Shown in pieces: positions 1 to 11,636 of a stretch of 64,000 bases of DNA. The notes under the pieces are model-generated. The model ran no database searches, was not told where the DNA came from, and was given only the letters and a program-made list of their open reading frames with translations. Source of the stretch: Alloascoidea africana (Eukaryota; Ascomycota; Alloascoideomycetes; Alloascoideales; Alloascoideaceae); assembly GCA_030581615.1 (NCBI GenBank), contig JAKTTT010000019.1, positions 296,872-360,871 of the forward strand. The letters are read 5' to 3'. Made by a program: the position numbers and the translations under genes. How positions within the stretch are numbered: position 1 is the stretch's first letter; every line of letters starts with the position of its first letter.

Positions 1-510
1 CTCCTTCTCCTTCTCCTTTTCGCTGCTGCCACTACGTAGATCGCACTTCACCCCCAAGATCTGGTTTGTGTACGGGTTCTGGACCAGATCGGTGACCGTT
101 GCCTCCAGCGTGGTAATATTGGGGTGCTCGATACACCGCTGTCTCAGCTTCATGAGAAAGGCACCGTGGTGGAAAGCCGCGCCCTGTTCTCGCTCGTCCC
201 CGGTTCCGGCTCCGGACACTCGCGGATAGGGCAGGTTCACGGCCTTCCCGTGGAAGAAGACCTCGTAGCCCTTGACGGGCAGCGCATCGATGCCTTCCAA
301 ACAGTCCCTGAGCCCCAGCTTCTCCAAGGCCTTGACACCGCCTGGCTGTAGCAGCTCGCCTACAATGCGATCGGGCTCTTTCCAATCCCGTTCCAGAATC
401 AGAATCTTGCGGTCCTGGTCCGCCAGAGCAACTGCAATCGAGGGTCCAACGACCCCGGCCCCGACGACAATTGCATCGTATTTCTTCGCGTCTTTAGTAC
501 TCGACGTCAT
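1..510 (-). CDS. ERG1: Squalene epoxidase (ERG1), N-terminal 170 codons, runs off the window
   Basis: FAD-dependent monooxygenase that converts squalene to 2,3-oxidosqualene in the ER, the oxygen-requiring step of ergosterol synthesis and the target of allylamines. The minus-strand frame is open from the ATG at 510-508 to the window edge. Near the N-terminus it has the Rossmann FAD motif VVGAGVVGPSIAVALA, then the family-specific DRIVGELLQPGG, GYEVFFHGK and a REQGAAFHHGAF segment typical of fungal Erg1. The last visible residues are a charged SSEKEKEKE stretch, probably a variable loop. Only about one third of a usual ~490-residue enzyme is present; this is truncation by the window, not a break. 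Family assignment is strong; completeness cannot be judged. Confidence 0.93.
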   Translation of the reverse strand, partial: MTSSTKDAKKYDAIVVGAGVVGPSIAVALADQDRKILILERDWKEPDRIVGELLQPGGVKALEKLGLRDCLEGIDALPVKGYEVFFHGKAVNLPYPRVSGAGTGDEREQGAAFHHGAFLMKLRQRCIEHPNITTLEATVTDLVQNPYTNQILGVKCDLRSGSSEKEKEKE

Positions 511-1103
511 GTTTAGTACTGGCTTCTTTCTAGATCGAGGTTGAGCTCGAGGATGGATACACAGGTGCTGGAAAATGAAAAAAGCCTGGCCGTCTACGAA
601 ATGCAAGAGAAAGCTAGCATATATATAATGGTCCCCGAGAATGAGGAGACTTTTTTTTTGTTTTCCACCTGCTGGTTGCGAAAGGTGGGCCGATCTCGAG
701 CACCTTTGATAGGACACACTCCTGCCTACGCGCCAGCGCTTTCTCGTGAAGACGAACACCAGAACGAAGAGGAAATATGATCATCCCACTGGAGCCGGCC
801 GGCGATTGGCCCAGGGTTCTCTCCTAAAACCGATGGCCTCCCAGGCGTGGGCGGAAATGGCGCCAGGCCCGAAATTTCAACATGAGGTGACCGTATTATG
901 TGTTTGTGCTTTCCTCCATCTTCACATGCCATTGCTGGCCTGATTCTCTATAGTAACCATATTTTATATTAACTGTATCTTATATATACTATACTACATA
1001 ACAAGTCATATCAACAATCAAAACAGCAAAAAAAGCGAAATCATAACACAAACCGCAATGAAAAAGAAAACAAAATAAAAGCACTATCAATTCCATAACC
1101 TTT
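511..1103. promoter_or_regulatory. ERG1 upstream region and RNR2 3' flank
   Basis: Gene-free stretch between two minus-strand genes. A TATATATA run at about 618-628 lies roughly 110 bp upstream of the ERG1 start and is a plausible TATA element for that gene. The 950-1100 part is AT-rich and holds the RNR2 3' end. Small open frames here have no recognisable content. Confidence 0.5.
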
Positions 1104-2342
1104 TCAGAAATCTTCGTCAAAGGTAAATGCATCCTCCGTCTTCGAGTCGTTGCCAACTCCGGCCATGACACCGGCTTTCTGGTAGTCGGAAACTCTCTTC
1201 TCGAAGAAATTGGTCTTTCCGGCAAGAGAAATGTTCTCCATAAAGTCAAATGGGTTCTGGACATTGTAGATCTTCTTGTTTCCAAGAGCCACCAACAATC
1301 TGTCCGCAACGTATTCAACGTACTGGCACATGAGCTTACAGTTCATTCCCAGCAATGAGACCGGGAGGGCATCTGTAAAATACTCCTTCTCGATCTCAAC
1401 AGCCTCCGTGATGATCTTTTCGACAATCTTGGGATCTGGCTTGTTCTCCAAATGTGCAAATAGCAGGCATGCAAAGTCAGTGTGTAAACCCTCATCACGG
1501 CAGATGAGCTCGTTGGAAAAGGTAAGACCAGGCATCAGACCTCTTTTCTTCAACCAAAAGATGGACGCGAATGATCCGGAGAAGAAAATACCTTCAACAG
1601 AGGCAAAGGCAACAAGACGCTCGGCAAACAAGGCTTCCTCATCGCTGATCCATCTCAATGCCCATTCGGCCTTCTTCTTGATACAAGGAATATGCTCAAT
1701 TGCATTGAAGAGATAGTCTCGCTCTTTGGGATCCTTGATGTACGTGTCAATCAACAAAGAATATGTCTCGGAGTGAATGTTTTCCATCATGATCTGGAAT
1801 CCGTAGAAACACTTGGCCTCGGGGATCTGAACCTCAGCACTAAAGTTCTCAACGAGATTCTCATTCACAATACCGTCAGACGCGGCGAAAAATGCGAGGA
1901 CGCGTGACAAAAAGTATCGCTCATCTTTATTCAACTTGTTTTCCCAATCATGAATATCTTTGCCAAGATCAATTTCCTCCGCGGTCCAGAAAGAAGCCTC
2001 AGCCTTCTTGTACATCTGCCAAACCTCGTGGAATTTGATGGGGAAAAGCACAAATCGACGCGTATTTTCTTTCAAAATGGGCTCCTCGGATTCTAGCTTT
2101 TTCAAAGCGTGTCTATGGACTTTATGAGAGGTGAGGAACTTTCGGTGCTCGCTCTCATCTTTGGAAAGTTGAAGGGCAAAAGCATCCTCCTCCTTGTTAC
2201 CTCCAGCCTTGGCGGCCATGGCCTCTTTGTGCGCGGCAGCGGCCTTGAGTGTTTCGGTCAGACTCTTTTTCGTGTCTTCAAGATCAAGTCCAGAGAGCTG
2301 TTCAGCGGCAACCTTGCTTGGTGTAGCGGTGACTGGGGCCAT
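1104..2342 (-). CDS. RNR2: Ribonucleotide reductase small subunit (R2), RNR2
   Basis: Class Ia ribonucleotide reductase radical-bearing subunit of 412 residues, which with the large subunit reduces ribonucleotides to dNTPs. The di-iron ligands can be followed: Asp125 (in AEEID), the helix motif ENIHSETY giving Glu187, His190 and radical Tyr194, then Glu250 (VEGIFF) and Glu284/His287 (RDEGLH). The C-terminus ends in acidic-aromatic TFDEDF, the usual tail that docks on the large subunit. The frame stays open 42 codons upstream, but that part is T-rich leader; I chose the ATG at 2342, which gives [10 protein letters not shown] and normal family length. All key residues are present, so this is the catalytic Rnr2 type rather than the Rnr4 type that lacks ligands. 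Confidence 0.96.
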   Translation of the reverse strand: MAPVTATPSKVAAEQLSGLDLEDTKKSLTETLKAAAAHKEAMAAKAGGNKEEDAFALQLSKDESEHRKFLTSHKVHRHALKKLESEEPILKENTRRFVLFPIKFHEVWQMYKKAEASFWTAEEIDLGKDIHDWENKLNKDERYFLSRVLAFFAASDGIVNENLVENFSAEVQIPEAKCFYGFQIMMENIHSETYSLLIDTYIKDPKERDYLFNAIEHIPCIKKKAEWALRWISDEEALFAERLVAFASVEGIFFSGSFASIFWLKKRGLMPGLTFSNELICRDEGLHTDFACLLFAHLENKPDPKIVEKIITEAVEIEKEYFTDALPVSLLGMNCKLMCQYVEYVADRLLVALGNKKIYNVQNPFDFMENISLAGKTNFFEKRVSDYQKAGVMAGVGNDSKTEDAFTFDEDF

Positions 2343-2399
2343 TGTGTATAAAATATATTTTCTTTTAAAAGGATTGAGAGAGATAAGAAAAGGGATAAA

Positions 2400-2796
2400 A
2401 CGCGTGGAAACGTGTGATGATGAAGAAGAGAGATTCGAAAAAAAAAAAAAAGACGCGAACCTGCTCACCTTTTATATTTCGACAGGTCCTCGCTTCCCGT
2501 TGGGCGGGTAACCCGGACATTGCAATCCGGGACGGCACCCGCTGCAGAGATGCAGGACCCGCTAGCCCGGTCGGGTCTTTCTCGGATGCGACGCGTCCGA
2601 TTCTTTTCTTCAAGACCTCTAGCCCAGTGTCAAGTTATCCCACAGATCTGATTTTAACCCAGTCATATTGGTCTGGTCTTGAGGATAATTTTGATACCTC
2701 AATTGCATATCTCACGATCCGGGGTTGCCTGTAGAACGCGTGCGATGGGGCAGATACTAGTCTGCGCGTGTTGTTTGTGTTGTACCACAGACGCGT
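2400..2796. promoter_or_regulatory. Four MluI cell-cycle boxes (ACGCGT) upstream of RNR2
   Basis: Exact ACGCGT hexamers occur at 2400-2405, 2591-2596, 2736-2741 and 2791-2796, with a partial ACGCGA at 2453-2458. All lie within 460 bp upstream of the RNR2 start codon. In yeasts this hexamer is the binding site of MBF (Mbp1-Swi6), which drives G1/S genes. The clustering suggests S-phase control of RNR2; the binding itself is inferred. Confidence 0.7.
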
Positions 2797-4466
2797 CAAT
2801 TTCGTGCCAGTTCCAAAAGTCTCACTCGCCTTTTAAATTCCGCTCTCGCGACTTGAGTTTTTCGATTAGCATCGGAATTTCATCCCATTCTCTCTTGTGC
2901 TTTTTTTCTTTTTCTTTTTTATCTTGGCTCTTTATTGTTTGTGGTATCAGGATGCTCCTTGCGTGGTCATTTCGCGTCTGGATTGCTACAACCCTAAGAC
3001 TCACTCCCGTTTGCCTGAAGCAAACAACTATGGGCGAAGTTTAAATTCGTTTTAATTTCGCGTTCATTCCGACTATTTGTATGTTTTTGGTCTTCCCCCC
3101 ATCTGGAGTACCTGCCTAAGCTTATCTTTGGTTTTTTTCTTTTTCTTTTTTCCATCATCCCATTCCCCATTCTGGACTTCGAATTGGCCTTAGCAACGAG
3201 GTACGGGTCCCACTTTTTTCAGCCTTGTCAAAAATTGTTTTCCTCTCGGGTATCCACATGATGACACATGCAGAGAAGCATTAAAAGCACTCGTTCCCAA
3301 GAACGAAACAAAACGGGATTTGCAACTTGCTAAATAAAAATAAAACGGGTTTAATAGGAATTGAGATTTGAAATCATAATGTGGGGAGGACACAACACAA
3401 AATTTGTCTGCAAAAGTATGGAAGGCGATTGCTGTTTTGGCTCTAGAATCATAAGACAAATGATAAAGAAACAGCTGATGATGATGATGAACAGTAAAGC
3501 ATTCACAAAATAAGAGTCTTTCTCAATGTCTGTTCCTGTGTGATAAACAAGGGAAAACTCCTCCAATTGTGGACCATGGTTGATGTAATACGTCAAATAC
3601 TTATCTCCGATTTTTGTTCCTGATTTCTCAAATTCTTGGTTAATTGAGCTACTCCTGCTGTACAACTACATATTTGAGCCTTGTATAATCCTGTTTCGAC
3701 TTTCCAACGGCACAATTCTTAGCTGATCAGAAGAAAATAGGGAAAGCTATTGCAAAATGTACGAACCATTTACTTATCTTTTACATGCTGGGATGAAAAG
3801 AAAAGGCAAGAAAACGTCATGAAATTGAATCCCAATAATATTCACATACAGGACAAGGCATGTTAACGGTTTCTGACCCCTTGGAACACCAGACTGGTAT
3901 AACACTCTGCTTTTTATTTTTTTTATTGAAGGGCGGAGAATTTGGTTCGTATTCTTGCTTTCTGCTTTTGCGACCTGGTTGTTCATAAAGTGATGAACTC
4001 CCACATGATCTACATTGTGAGCTCAAAATCAAAATCCTAATATAACGGCGCTTGTCTTGTAAATTCAATCTCTCGAGTCATTTGCTCAAAAACAGTGGCT
4101 GAAAACGGTTACTCATCCCGAAGGAGTCAATATGATGATTGTCTTGTCGATCGAAACAAATCGGCCATTTGACATACAAGCTTTTGCTCAAGAGATTAGG
4201 TCTCAGAATCCACATGTCAAGACAAAGAATAGTAAACTGTCAAGTAGGTGAATCTGTGAATGCCCAAGAGTTTACATTCATTGAAAGTTATTACTTTCCT
4301 GTCAGGTTTCATCTTGTGGGTCTTTGAGCTAGAAAATCTTCTCAATTCTCAAAATATAAGCGCAACTCTGACCCTCCATATTTTCAGTTATCTTTACAAC
4401 TATCTCTAATAGGGGGTAGCAAAGAAGCATTTATACTCATACGATCAACATCGGTGATAAAACAAA

Positions 4467-4610
4467 AGAAAGGTTAAGTTTCTAGTTGCTGGTATCGTAC
4501 GATTACATAAGAAAGTCTTTATTCCCTTCTAAAGAAGAGACCAAGCTCAGGTTGGATTATGTTTGTATCTATTTACATAGAAACACAAATCAGATTCTGT
4601 CTTGCAGGGA
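4467..4610 (+). repeat. Dispersed intergenic repeat, copy A (partner at 12311-12440)
   Basis: Aligns by eye with 12311-12440 in the same orientation: both start AGAAAGGTT, share a TACGA...ATAAGAAAG core and a CCAAGCTCA block, and end in AGATTCT. Similarity is interrupted by small indels, as expected of an old duplication. Function is unknown. Confidence 0.55.
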
Positions 4611-5214
4611 GAGCATTACACAGCCATTATAGATGTCACAATGACAAAGAAGAGCAAAGCCCTCTCAACCAACCATTATAGCTACTCTTTTTTATATGAT
4701 ACACATTACGTCTCGTAAAACAGTAGAGTACAGAATTTTCCCTACTATCCAGCCTATCTAATGAGTCTCGAAACTCAATATTCAGGTTACTGATGTCCAC
4801 TTTGTCAGTTCCACCACATTAAGAGGCAGAATGAATGGAAAATGCTCTCAAGCCAATAATTTTAACCAGTAGAGGAAAGAGCTTTAGTTGAGTTCATTCT
4901 AAACATTTCAGATCCAGACTCTCTGCTGTTAATGATATGGTCAATCCCCTGCTCACACCAAGAATCATGGGAAAACTATACACAAAGTGCAATACATCGC
5001 GTCCTTGTATAACCAAGCCAATTGAAACTGAATGGACTTATGCTGCTACCGCTCTTACTAGGATTTAGCACTTCAATTCCAGGCCTATGGACGAGGAACG
5101 GGAAAATATCGAAGGTTGGCAATTGACCCTCACAAAAGGCCTGTTCTTGGGTTTCTTTGGCATCTTAACCGCTATCCAAGCTCTGACTCTATCTATCTAC
5201 AATAAAGAACGAAT

Positions 5215-5395
5215 TTGCCTGATCTTATCAGCTCTCCAAAACCAATCTATATTGCCATTGACCGGATTGCTAAAAGACTTCAGTCTTTTATGCATGAGGT
5301 GGTTAACGTGCTTGGTGGAAACAGATCACTTTGCAAACGCCGAAGGATGAAAAAGCACATGAATATGGCAAAGAGGAGCTCTTGTTTTAGGGAAT
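5215..5395 (+). pseudogene. Fragment of pogo-type transposase C-terminus
   Basis: The forward frame reads SSPKPIYIAIDRIAKRLQ, then SFMHEVV, GNRSLC and KRRRMKK. The same series (SSPTSVDEAVDKIVKG, RSFMHQVA, ENKSLC, KRRRAKK) is found in the transposase relic at 58.6-59.1 kb on the other strand. This charged tail follows the DDE domain in many fungal pogo/Fot1-like transposases. No catalytic domain or start is visible here, so it is a dead remnant. The assignment rests on the match between the two window copies and general family knowledge. Confidence 0.5.
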
Positions 5396-6244
5396 ACTCT
5401 GGGTTCGCCGGATTGAAAGGACAGCGATGAGCAGGTATCTCAGGAAAGTCGACAATGTAGATGTTCATCAAGTCAGACACACGACTATTCGGTGCTGCGG
5501 TACTTGATGCAAACCGGAATTAACTTCCAGACACATATGGGAGATGTAAAAATGTCTAGAGAATCTGGCGAGACTCGTATCAAATAGTGTTATTATATAT
5601 TTCTGTCTTAAACAAAGGTTGAATGTTGAAAAGTAGCGGAAATGGTTCGGAGACATGTAACATGTGTCAAGGTGGAAGTTCGTTAAATGTTTAAAAGGTT
5701 TGAGAAGTCAGATGCGGGCGGGCCATTGATTTTCTAAAGACCGAAAATACTCTGTATGGCAATTTCTCGAAATGTGTCGTTGTCCCCTGCCAAAGCCAAC
5801 GACTTGTCCAGAGTGGAATTGGAATATTAGAGGAAGGGCAAGAAGATTAAAGCATGGGATATGAATACAGCGCTTAACCTTTCTCCAGAGTCTCCGGGAA
5901 ATAATCGGAGGGGCACCAATCGCTTCGCTTCCAACTTGCATTATGTTATGCTTGCGATATGACAGAGGTCTAGTTTTGTAAGGAGTTCTATCCTTAAAAA
6001 GGTAGTCTGTATAAAGACTAATCTATTAGAAAATGAGCGAAGGACTCCTCTTACGTAGGCAGAACTATGTAGCTAACAATTAAGGTGGTTGTTAAGAGTC
6101 TGGCTTGATCTCGGATAATGGCTGACTTTGTATGTGATAAGCCATCTCATTATAACACATTACAAGTAGTTTCCATTTCCATTCAAGACGCTCCGTTGGT
6201 TTCGGCAGCGGACCATGACATACTTCGAGAAATTGCTATACAGA

Positions 6245-6440
6245 GTGGTTTTGGTCTTTAGAAAAGTCTATGCCAGACTTGGCCCACATGTAGTGATATC
6301 GGCGGTAGGCTATATCACAATCAAAATATAGAAATCCTTAACCACTTCTCTAAGTAAGGAGAAATGGAGATCTTTATATATGCTACTGATAAGCCGATCT
6401 TTGGAAGGTTTCAGCTCAATTAAGGCCGATGCCTCCCGTT
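6245..6440 (+). repeat. Dispersed intergenic repeat, copy A (partner at 11637-11790)
   Basis: Shares a TATAGAAATCCTTA core, then CTTCTCTAAGTAAGG versus CTTCTAAGTAAGG, then a TCTTTATATA block and GCT(G/A)A(T/-)AAGCC with the segment at 11637-11790. Similarity is moderate and colinear over about 150 bp. Neither copy has coding content. Confidence 0.5.
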
Positions 6441-7839
6441 GTGTGAAAATAGAGTGCCTGCACGGTTTACAAACTTTGCAACTAAAGTCTTCACGAATAG
6501 ACAAGTGGAATACCTTTTTTTCATAGGCCAAATACATCATATGCGGATCTAGTATTAATTCCTGATAGAAGGACAAAGGTCTTTTTTTAGTTTTCGTTAT
6601 TTGGATGTCGATGCTTCCATGAAGTACAGGTGTGGAGAAAAGTACTCCTCCATTTTTAGACGCCACAGATCAATTGGATTTAGGGGTATCTTTTGTGTTA
6701 AAGGCAAAAACGACCTGTTCAAGAGATGAAATGTACTTTTTTGTCAATCTAAACGCACAAAAAAAGGATCCTTAGATGATAATCTACAGATTTACTTTCG
6801 CGATGCGATTTGGGTATTAATGATGACATGACACAAGAAAGGTGTCTGGTTGATGAAACTCTCGCCCTATAGTAAAAGGAGTCAAAGACTGAGCAGATCA
6901 AGACAACTATGAAAGAGGGCAAAAAAAGCGAAACATGAATGGATAAAAATCTCTTTGCTTCTTTGCTATCCCCGTTGTATTGAGAATCTGGGATAATTAA
7001 GAATAACGTTCGAATCTGGAACTAATATCAAGTTTGGCAAAGCCTCGTCGATTAGGCCCTGTCATCTGTTTTCTCTTATTCTACTGTAGAAGCAGATCAT
7101 AAAATATAATCGATTGTGCAATCTTGACAGCTTTGTTTTGTTTGAAATGTATGTGAGCCATCTCGTGTCGATAGTCACATATCTACAATTGAACGAGATT
7201 TGGGAGGCTAACTTTGCTTGACCATACAACAGATTGATTCTAAAACTATACTTTTTTTTTTTCATTGTTGCAATTGTAAACACAGCACTATCTTGTTGCC
7301 TAAAAGAGAGAATTTCTTGATTTAGCAAACCCCAGGTACGCAAAAGTTGTGAATTGTTCATTCCAAATCCAACAAAAGGAGAGAGTTTTGTGAGTCAGCA
7401 TGTGCTGAGAATAGAATAAAAATCAGGAATTGGCCGGCTATGATACCGTGTCAGTAAGTAACTCATCATACCAGATCTTTTATTGTAAAAATGTTTGATT
7501 CTTTTGCAATGATGTTTGAATAGCCATCAATCCAACAAATGTTCTTGTTTCTCTCGCCTATTCTCTAGTATCTCGTGAGCTCAGCATATAAGGACATCCT
7601 CATGTGGCCGTTCTGAACAATCAGGAGATCGTGATTGGTACTCTTATGAGTGAATAATCACTTTTTCTACAAAATATTCCAAAACCATTTCTTGTCGCTT
7701 GGAATTCATGCATTTGGATTTTGGAGTAGTCATAATGTTAGGGCCTTACCTTGCCTACATTTACAGTTTCCCTTTTTTCCTTCTATTTAGGTTTAAACAC
7801 TTGCAAAGTGGTGGCAATAATATGATTCTGATGATGATG

Positions 7840-8640
7840 ATAACAATAAATCCGTGATTTACAAGGCGTAAAAGCTAGTAGTCTAAAAATTGAAATGGAA
7901 TGAAGTTGGTCTCTCTCGTGCTTAACAAAAAGGTAAGCGCCCACCTAATAGGCGAAAAAACTCTTCTCTCAGGGTCTAATGCAGTCCTGCTAGTCCAATT
8001 CAGCCTCTACTCTTGTTCTATGGTAGACCCTGATCCTTGGATCTTGGATCTTGGACCCTGGGTCTGGGCTAGGCGAGCTCGGGAACAAACCAGTACGATT
8101 GTGTGATCACCGGCTCGAGTGGCATTATTTCATTTTCTGTTTTCTTCGAATTTTTTTTTTTTTTTTTTGGGACTCATTCAAAAGCATGTTTATTCCGACG
8201 CAATTTATTTCCGTTTTGGGGTTCCTACAACACGCCGCACTAAAAGAGTTTTACCCTTCACTATGGAGAAGGTCCAGTAAAGCAGATGACAAGGACACGT
8301 TTGAGAGCGAGGCGGGATGAATCAAAGCGACAATAGGCAATGGGAATTTAATAAGGGTTAAAAGATAGTTGTTCAACATTTTTTTTTTTAATACCAGACA
8401 GAGTACATCGCATTGATGATGGGGAAGGAAGAAGAGAGAAAGGGAAGGAGCGCTCTTAGATTCCCTGCTGAGTCAAACTTTTGGGCATATCCAAGTATAT
8501 AAGAAGGGCATGGTTTCCCCTTTCCCTTTTCTCTCTCTCTCTTTCTTCTATTTACATTCGGATTCCCATTTACATTTCCTAAATCGATTGTGTCCATATA
8601 TGCATTTCTACAAGGACACAGAACGGTTCATTATAATCAC
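7840..8640 (+). repeat. Duplicated upstream segment of transporter 1 (partner about 12465-13225)
   Basis: The leader of the first transporter matches the leader of the second in order: TGATGATGA, TAGTAGTCTA, GAAATGGAAT, GTGCTTAACAAAAA, GGTAAGCGCC, GACTC(A/G)TTCAAAAGCAT, a CCGTTTTGGG block, GCCGCACTA and the final CAAGGACACAGAA. The tandem duplication therefore included about 0.8 kb of promoter DNA, now diverged much more than the coding cores. Confidence 0.7.
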
Positions 8641-8670
8641 ATCCTAATTTCATAATCGCCTATACCCAAC

Positions 8671-10332
8671 ATGTTATTTTCTAAAAGCAAGAACAAACAG
8701 ATGGAAGAGAAGAGGAAGGAAGGGGAGGAGATCGCGATCGAATCTACGACGAGGCCGATCCCTTCTAATATCAGCGACAACAGTGATATCGAGAAGCAAG
8801 TTACAAGTAATGACTCAGGACAACCGCAACAATCTGCGGAGGTTAAGGATGGGCGACCCGATGTGTTCAACTCGTTCTTACAAGAAGCCATGACAGTTGT
8901 TGTGTGTTTTATGGCGCCAGCGGCAATGGTCATGTCGAGTGCATCGTTCGAGCTTTCGATCAAAAACATTTCCGAATATTTTGGGATTGTCGGGGGTCGA
9001 TTGACGTGGGCGGTTTCCGGTATTTCTCTGGCAAACGGCGCATTTTTGCTGCTGCTTGGCGGGATTTCGGACCGGTTCGGACGCAAAAACAGTCTTGTGC
9101 TCGGGTATCTCCTGTTTACGATTTTCTCGCTTGTGGGCGGGTTTTGCACGAACTTCATCGCCATGAACGTTATGCGTGCGCTTTCTGGAGTTGTGTGCGC
9201 GGCTGTGGTGCCAGCGGGTGCGGGCATTCTGGGAGCCACTTACACGCAGCCAGGCAAGCGCAAGAACATCGTCTTGTCTTCCTTCTCCGCCGGCGCCACG
9301 TTTGGCGTCGTGCTGGGGTACCTGGCCGGTGGGATCTGCTCCGAGTACATGTCGTGGCGGGAGATTCTCTACTTCTTTGCCATTGTGTATGCCGTGATGA
9401 CGGTCATGGCGTATTTCGTGGTGCCGCCGGAGGTGGACCGGGAGATCGCGGCGCCGAAGACGTGGCGCGAGGCGTGGCCGGTAGTGCGCGAGCAGGACTG
9501 GGGCGGCGCACTTTTGGTGGTGGTCGGGATCGTGCTGTTTGTGTTTGCGCTGACCCAGGCGGGCAGCGAGGAGCGCGGGTGGAAAACTCCCTTCATCGGG
9601 GCTCTGCTCGCGGTCGGGCTGCTGCTGCTGATCGGGTTCTGCTGGTACGAGGCCCGGTTCGCGGCGAACCCACTGATGCCCATGGAGCTGTGGCAGATCC
9701 CGGACTTTGGGCTCTGTGTCGCAATCATGTCCATCGGGTGGATGCTGTTCACGGGTGTGCTCACCTACTATCCGGTGCTGTACTTCCGGGAGATTATGGG
9801 TGAGCGGCCGTTGGTGGTGATGGGCTACCTGTTTCCAATGGCGGTGGGCGGGTTCGCTGTGAACTTGCTGGCCGCCCTCACGATGCACCGAATCCCCAGC
9901 AAGGTGCTCATTGTGGCTGCCACCGTCGGATTCACATCGGCCGCGCTGATATGGGCTCTAATGCCTAGAGGAACGCTCTATTGGGCCATGCCTTTCCCAG
10001 CACTATTGCTAGTGGTGTTTGGGTCTGATCTGGGCTACAACGTGGTCAACATTGTCATTCTCAACTCTGCTCCTCCAGAACTCCAGTCAACAGCCGCGGG
10101 CATCTACAACACAATGATCCAACTGGCGACAGCGGTTGGACTTGCCGTTTCAGCTGCAATTGTGAATGGTGTGTATCCGGATTATGGAAAAGCATCCCAT
10201 GGTGAAAGCGTCCCACTAGATCTCGACCGCACGTTTTCCGGATTCCGTGCTGCCTTCTGGTTCAGTTTTGGATGTGGATGTCTCGCTGTGGTCTTGAGTT
10301 TGTTCGTCCGGGCAGGCAAACAAGCTGTATAG
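8671..10332 (+). CDS. DHA2-type MFS drug/borate exporter, Atr1-like, copy 1
   Basis: A 553-residue major facilitator with a hydrophilic N-terminal tail (about 65 residues) and a long run of hydrophobic segments consistent with 14 membrane spans. The MFS motif-A loop GGISDRFGRKNSL is at about 130-142. The GATYTQPGKRKN segment and the following small-residue-rich helix resemble the aminotriazole-resistance Atr1 group, proton-driven exporters of the plasma membrane. Substrate is unknown. The start matches its paralogue at 13249 (both MLF...KNKQ). Base composition is uneven: the core is strongly GC-rich while the N-terminal tail and the flanks are AT-rich. The core is nearly identical to copy 2. 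Confidence 0.88.
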   Translation: MLFSKSKNKQMEEKRKEGEEIAIESTTRPIPSNISDNSDIEKQVTSNDSGQPQQSAEVKDGRPDVFNSFLQEAMTVVVCFMAPAAMVMSSASFELSIKNISEYFGIVGGRLTWAVSGISLANGAFLLLLGGISDRFGRKNSLVLGYLLFTIFSLVGGFCTNFIAMNVMRALSGVVCAAVVPAGAGILGATYTQPGKRKNIVLSSFSAGATFGVVLGYLAGGICSEYMSWREILYFFAIVYAVMTVMAYFVVPPEVDREIAAPKTWREAWPVVREQDWGGALLVVVGIVLFVFALTQAGSEERGWKTPFIGALLAVGLLLLIGFCWYEARFAANPLMPMELWQIPDFGLCVAIMSIGWMLFTGVLTYYPVLYFREIMGERPLVVMGYLFPMAVGGFAVNLLAALTMHRIPSKVLIVAATVGFTSAALIWALMPRGTLYWAMPFPALLLVVFGSDLGYNVVNIVILNSAPPELQSTAAGIYNTMIQLATAVGLAVSAAIVNGVYPDYGKASHGESVPLDLDRTFSGFRAAFWFSFGCGCLAVVLSLFVRAGKQAV

Positions 10333-11636
10333 ATTGTTGTCCGGATGAAATGTCGGTGTCGGTGTCGGTAGAGGGAGGGTAATATGCGTCCATGGTCGGA
10401 TCCCGTGACTGTTCAACAACCAAAAAGAATAACGCACTGGGTAATAAGCAAAAGCAAAGGAAGAACAAGACTTGACAGGAAAAGTCCATGTATATATCAT
10501 TAGTGATTCTCCTCCACATTTTTGCAATGTCTCTAATTACATTTAACAATAGATAGATCTTTAGATTTTTATTTAATTGATTGACGATAGATAGCTGACT
10601 GGACATTTTTTAGCGCGCTTAGGCCTGACTGATCCGGTTGTTGTAGACTTGGGTAAATCGGAGATGGGGAAAGCGCCCAGACATGTTTTAAAAGAATACA
10701 CGGAGGAACATGTCGATGTTTCAAATGTTTTTACTTCTAAAAAGAAGAACGGATGATATGTAAAAGTCACGATTAGCATACTCAAGATTTTATGAAATCT
10801 CATGAAAAAAGAAAATAAGGTAAATCAAAAACAAAGAAAAAGATCATCCAAAATGTCAAAACAAGATCGTTTAAACCGTGGGTTTGCACTTTTGGTCCTT
10901 CTATGCAGCAAATACTGTAAGGGTTCTGGACTGCAGGGACCTCCTTATATCAACAAATACTAACGTAGTCCACCCCCCAACGGTACACACCACCGAGCGG
11001 TGCAACCTGCTCCTGTGAATCAATATACAGCCTCAAATATTTTTCTAGCGATCTTATATATACAACCTTGTCATTGGATTGGATGGTTATCACTAACTGA
11101 TACTTTTTGTTTAATATGAAACACCTCAAACAGGTCTTTGGCAGAAAAAATCGAGGGCATTATTCTGATCAAAGTGTCGCTGATAGATAAAATAGGAAAT
11201 TGATTTGTGGGCATGATATAAGCAAAACCAAATGTATCAAATCATGAGAAAGAAAAAGACTTCTAAGACATCAATCATCCTACACTATCAGCACTCAATC
11301 GTAGCTCTGGCCTTCTACCGTTTTAGGCTCATCCTACGTTTACAATTTCCCCTTCTTTTTTTCAGGTTTAAACAATTACGTACTGATTTTGGTGCAAAAC
11401 ATTCCTGTCGCTGCGAGTTGAAGGATGCAGTTAACGTTGCGAGCCTGGGAGAGCGAAGAAGGGAAGTTCTTGACCAGAAAGAGGAGTGTGCAACGTCCAG
11501 AAGTCTGACAGAAGAAAAGAGACTCTAGGCGTCAGGAAAACAGAGAAGAATAATTCGAATAGCTCTCGAGAGGATTTTCTTTCTAAAACCTAGTGAAAAA
11601 GAATGGGAAAAAAAATGATTCTTAGAGGTCTTTGTA

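Larger units (their letters stand above)
2797..8670. other. Gene-poor region of about 5.9 kb with decayed repeats
   Basis: No convincing gene is seen. Open frames are short, lack recognisable domains and overlap on both strands. The stretch holds a pogo-transposase-like fragment near 5.2 kb, segments that recur between 10.3 and 13.2 kb (listed separately), and simple T-runs. Just before the transporter at 8671 there is a pyrimidine-rich CT leader (about 8520-8560). Confidence 0.5.

Noticed and set aside
8878-9888. Long minus-strand frame (336 codons) antisense to transporter 1, and its twin at 13576-14463
   Set aside because: Produced by GC-rich codons of the sense gene; His/Arg/Gln-rich shadow without domains, and present in both copies only because the cores are identical.
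10861-11030. Possible spliceosomal or snoRNA gene
   Set aside because: TACTAAC and a small inverted repeat are present, but no U-snRNA core sequence or H/ACA end could be identified on either strand.
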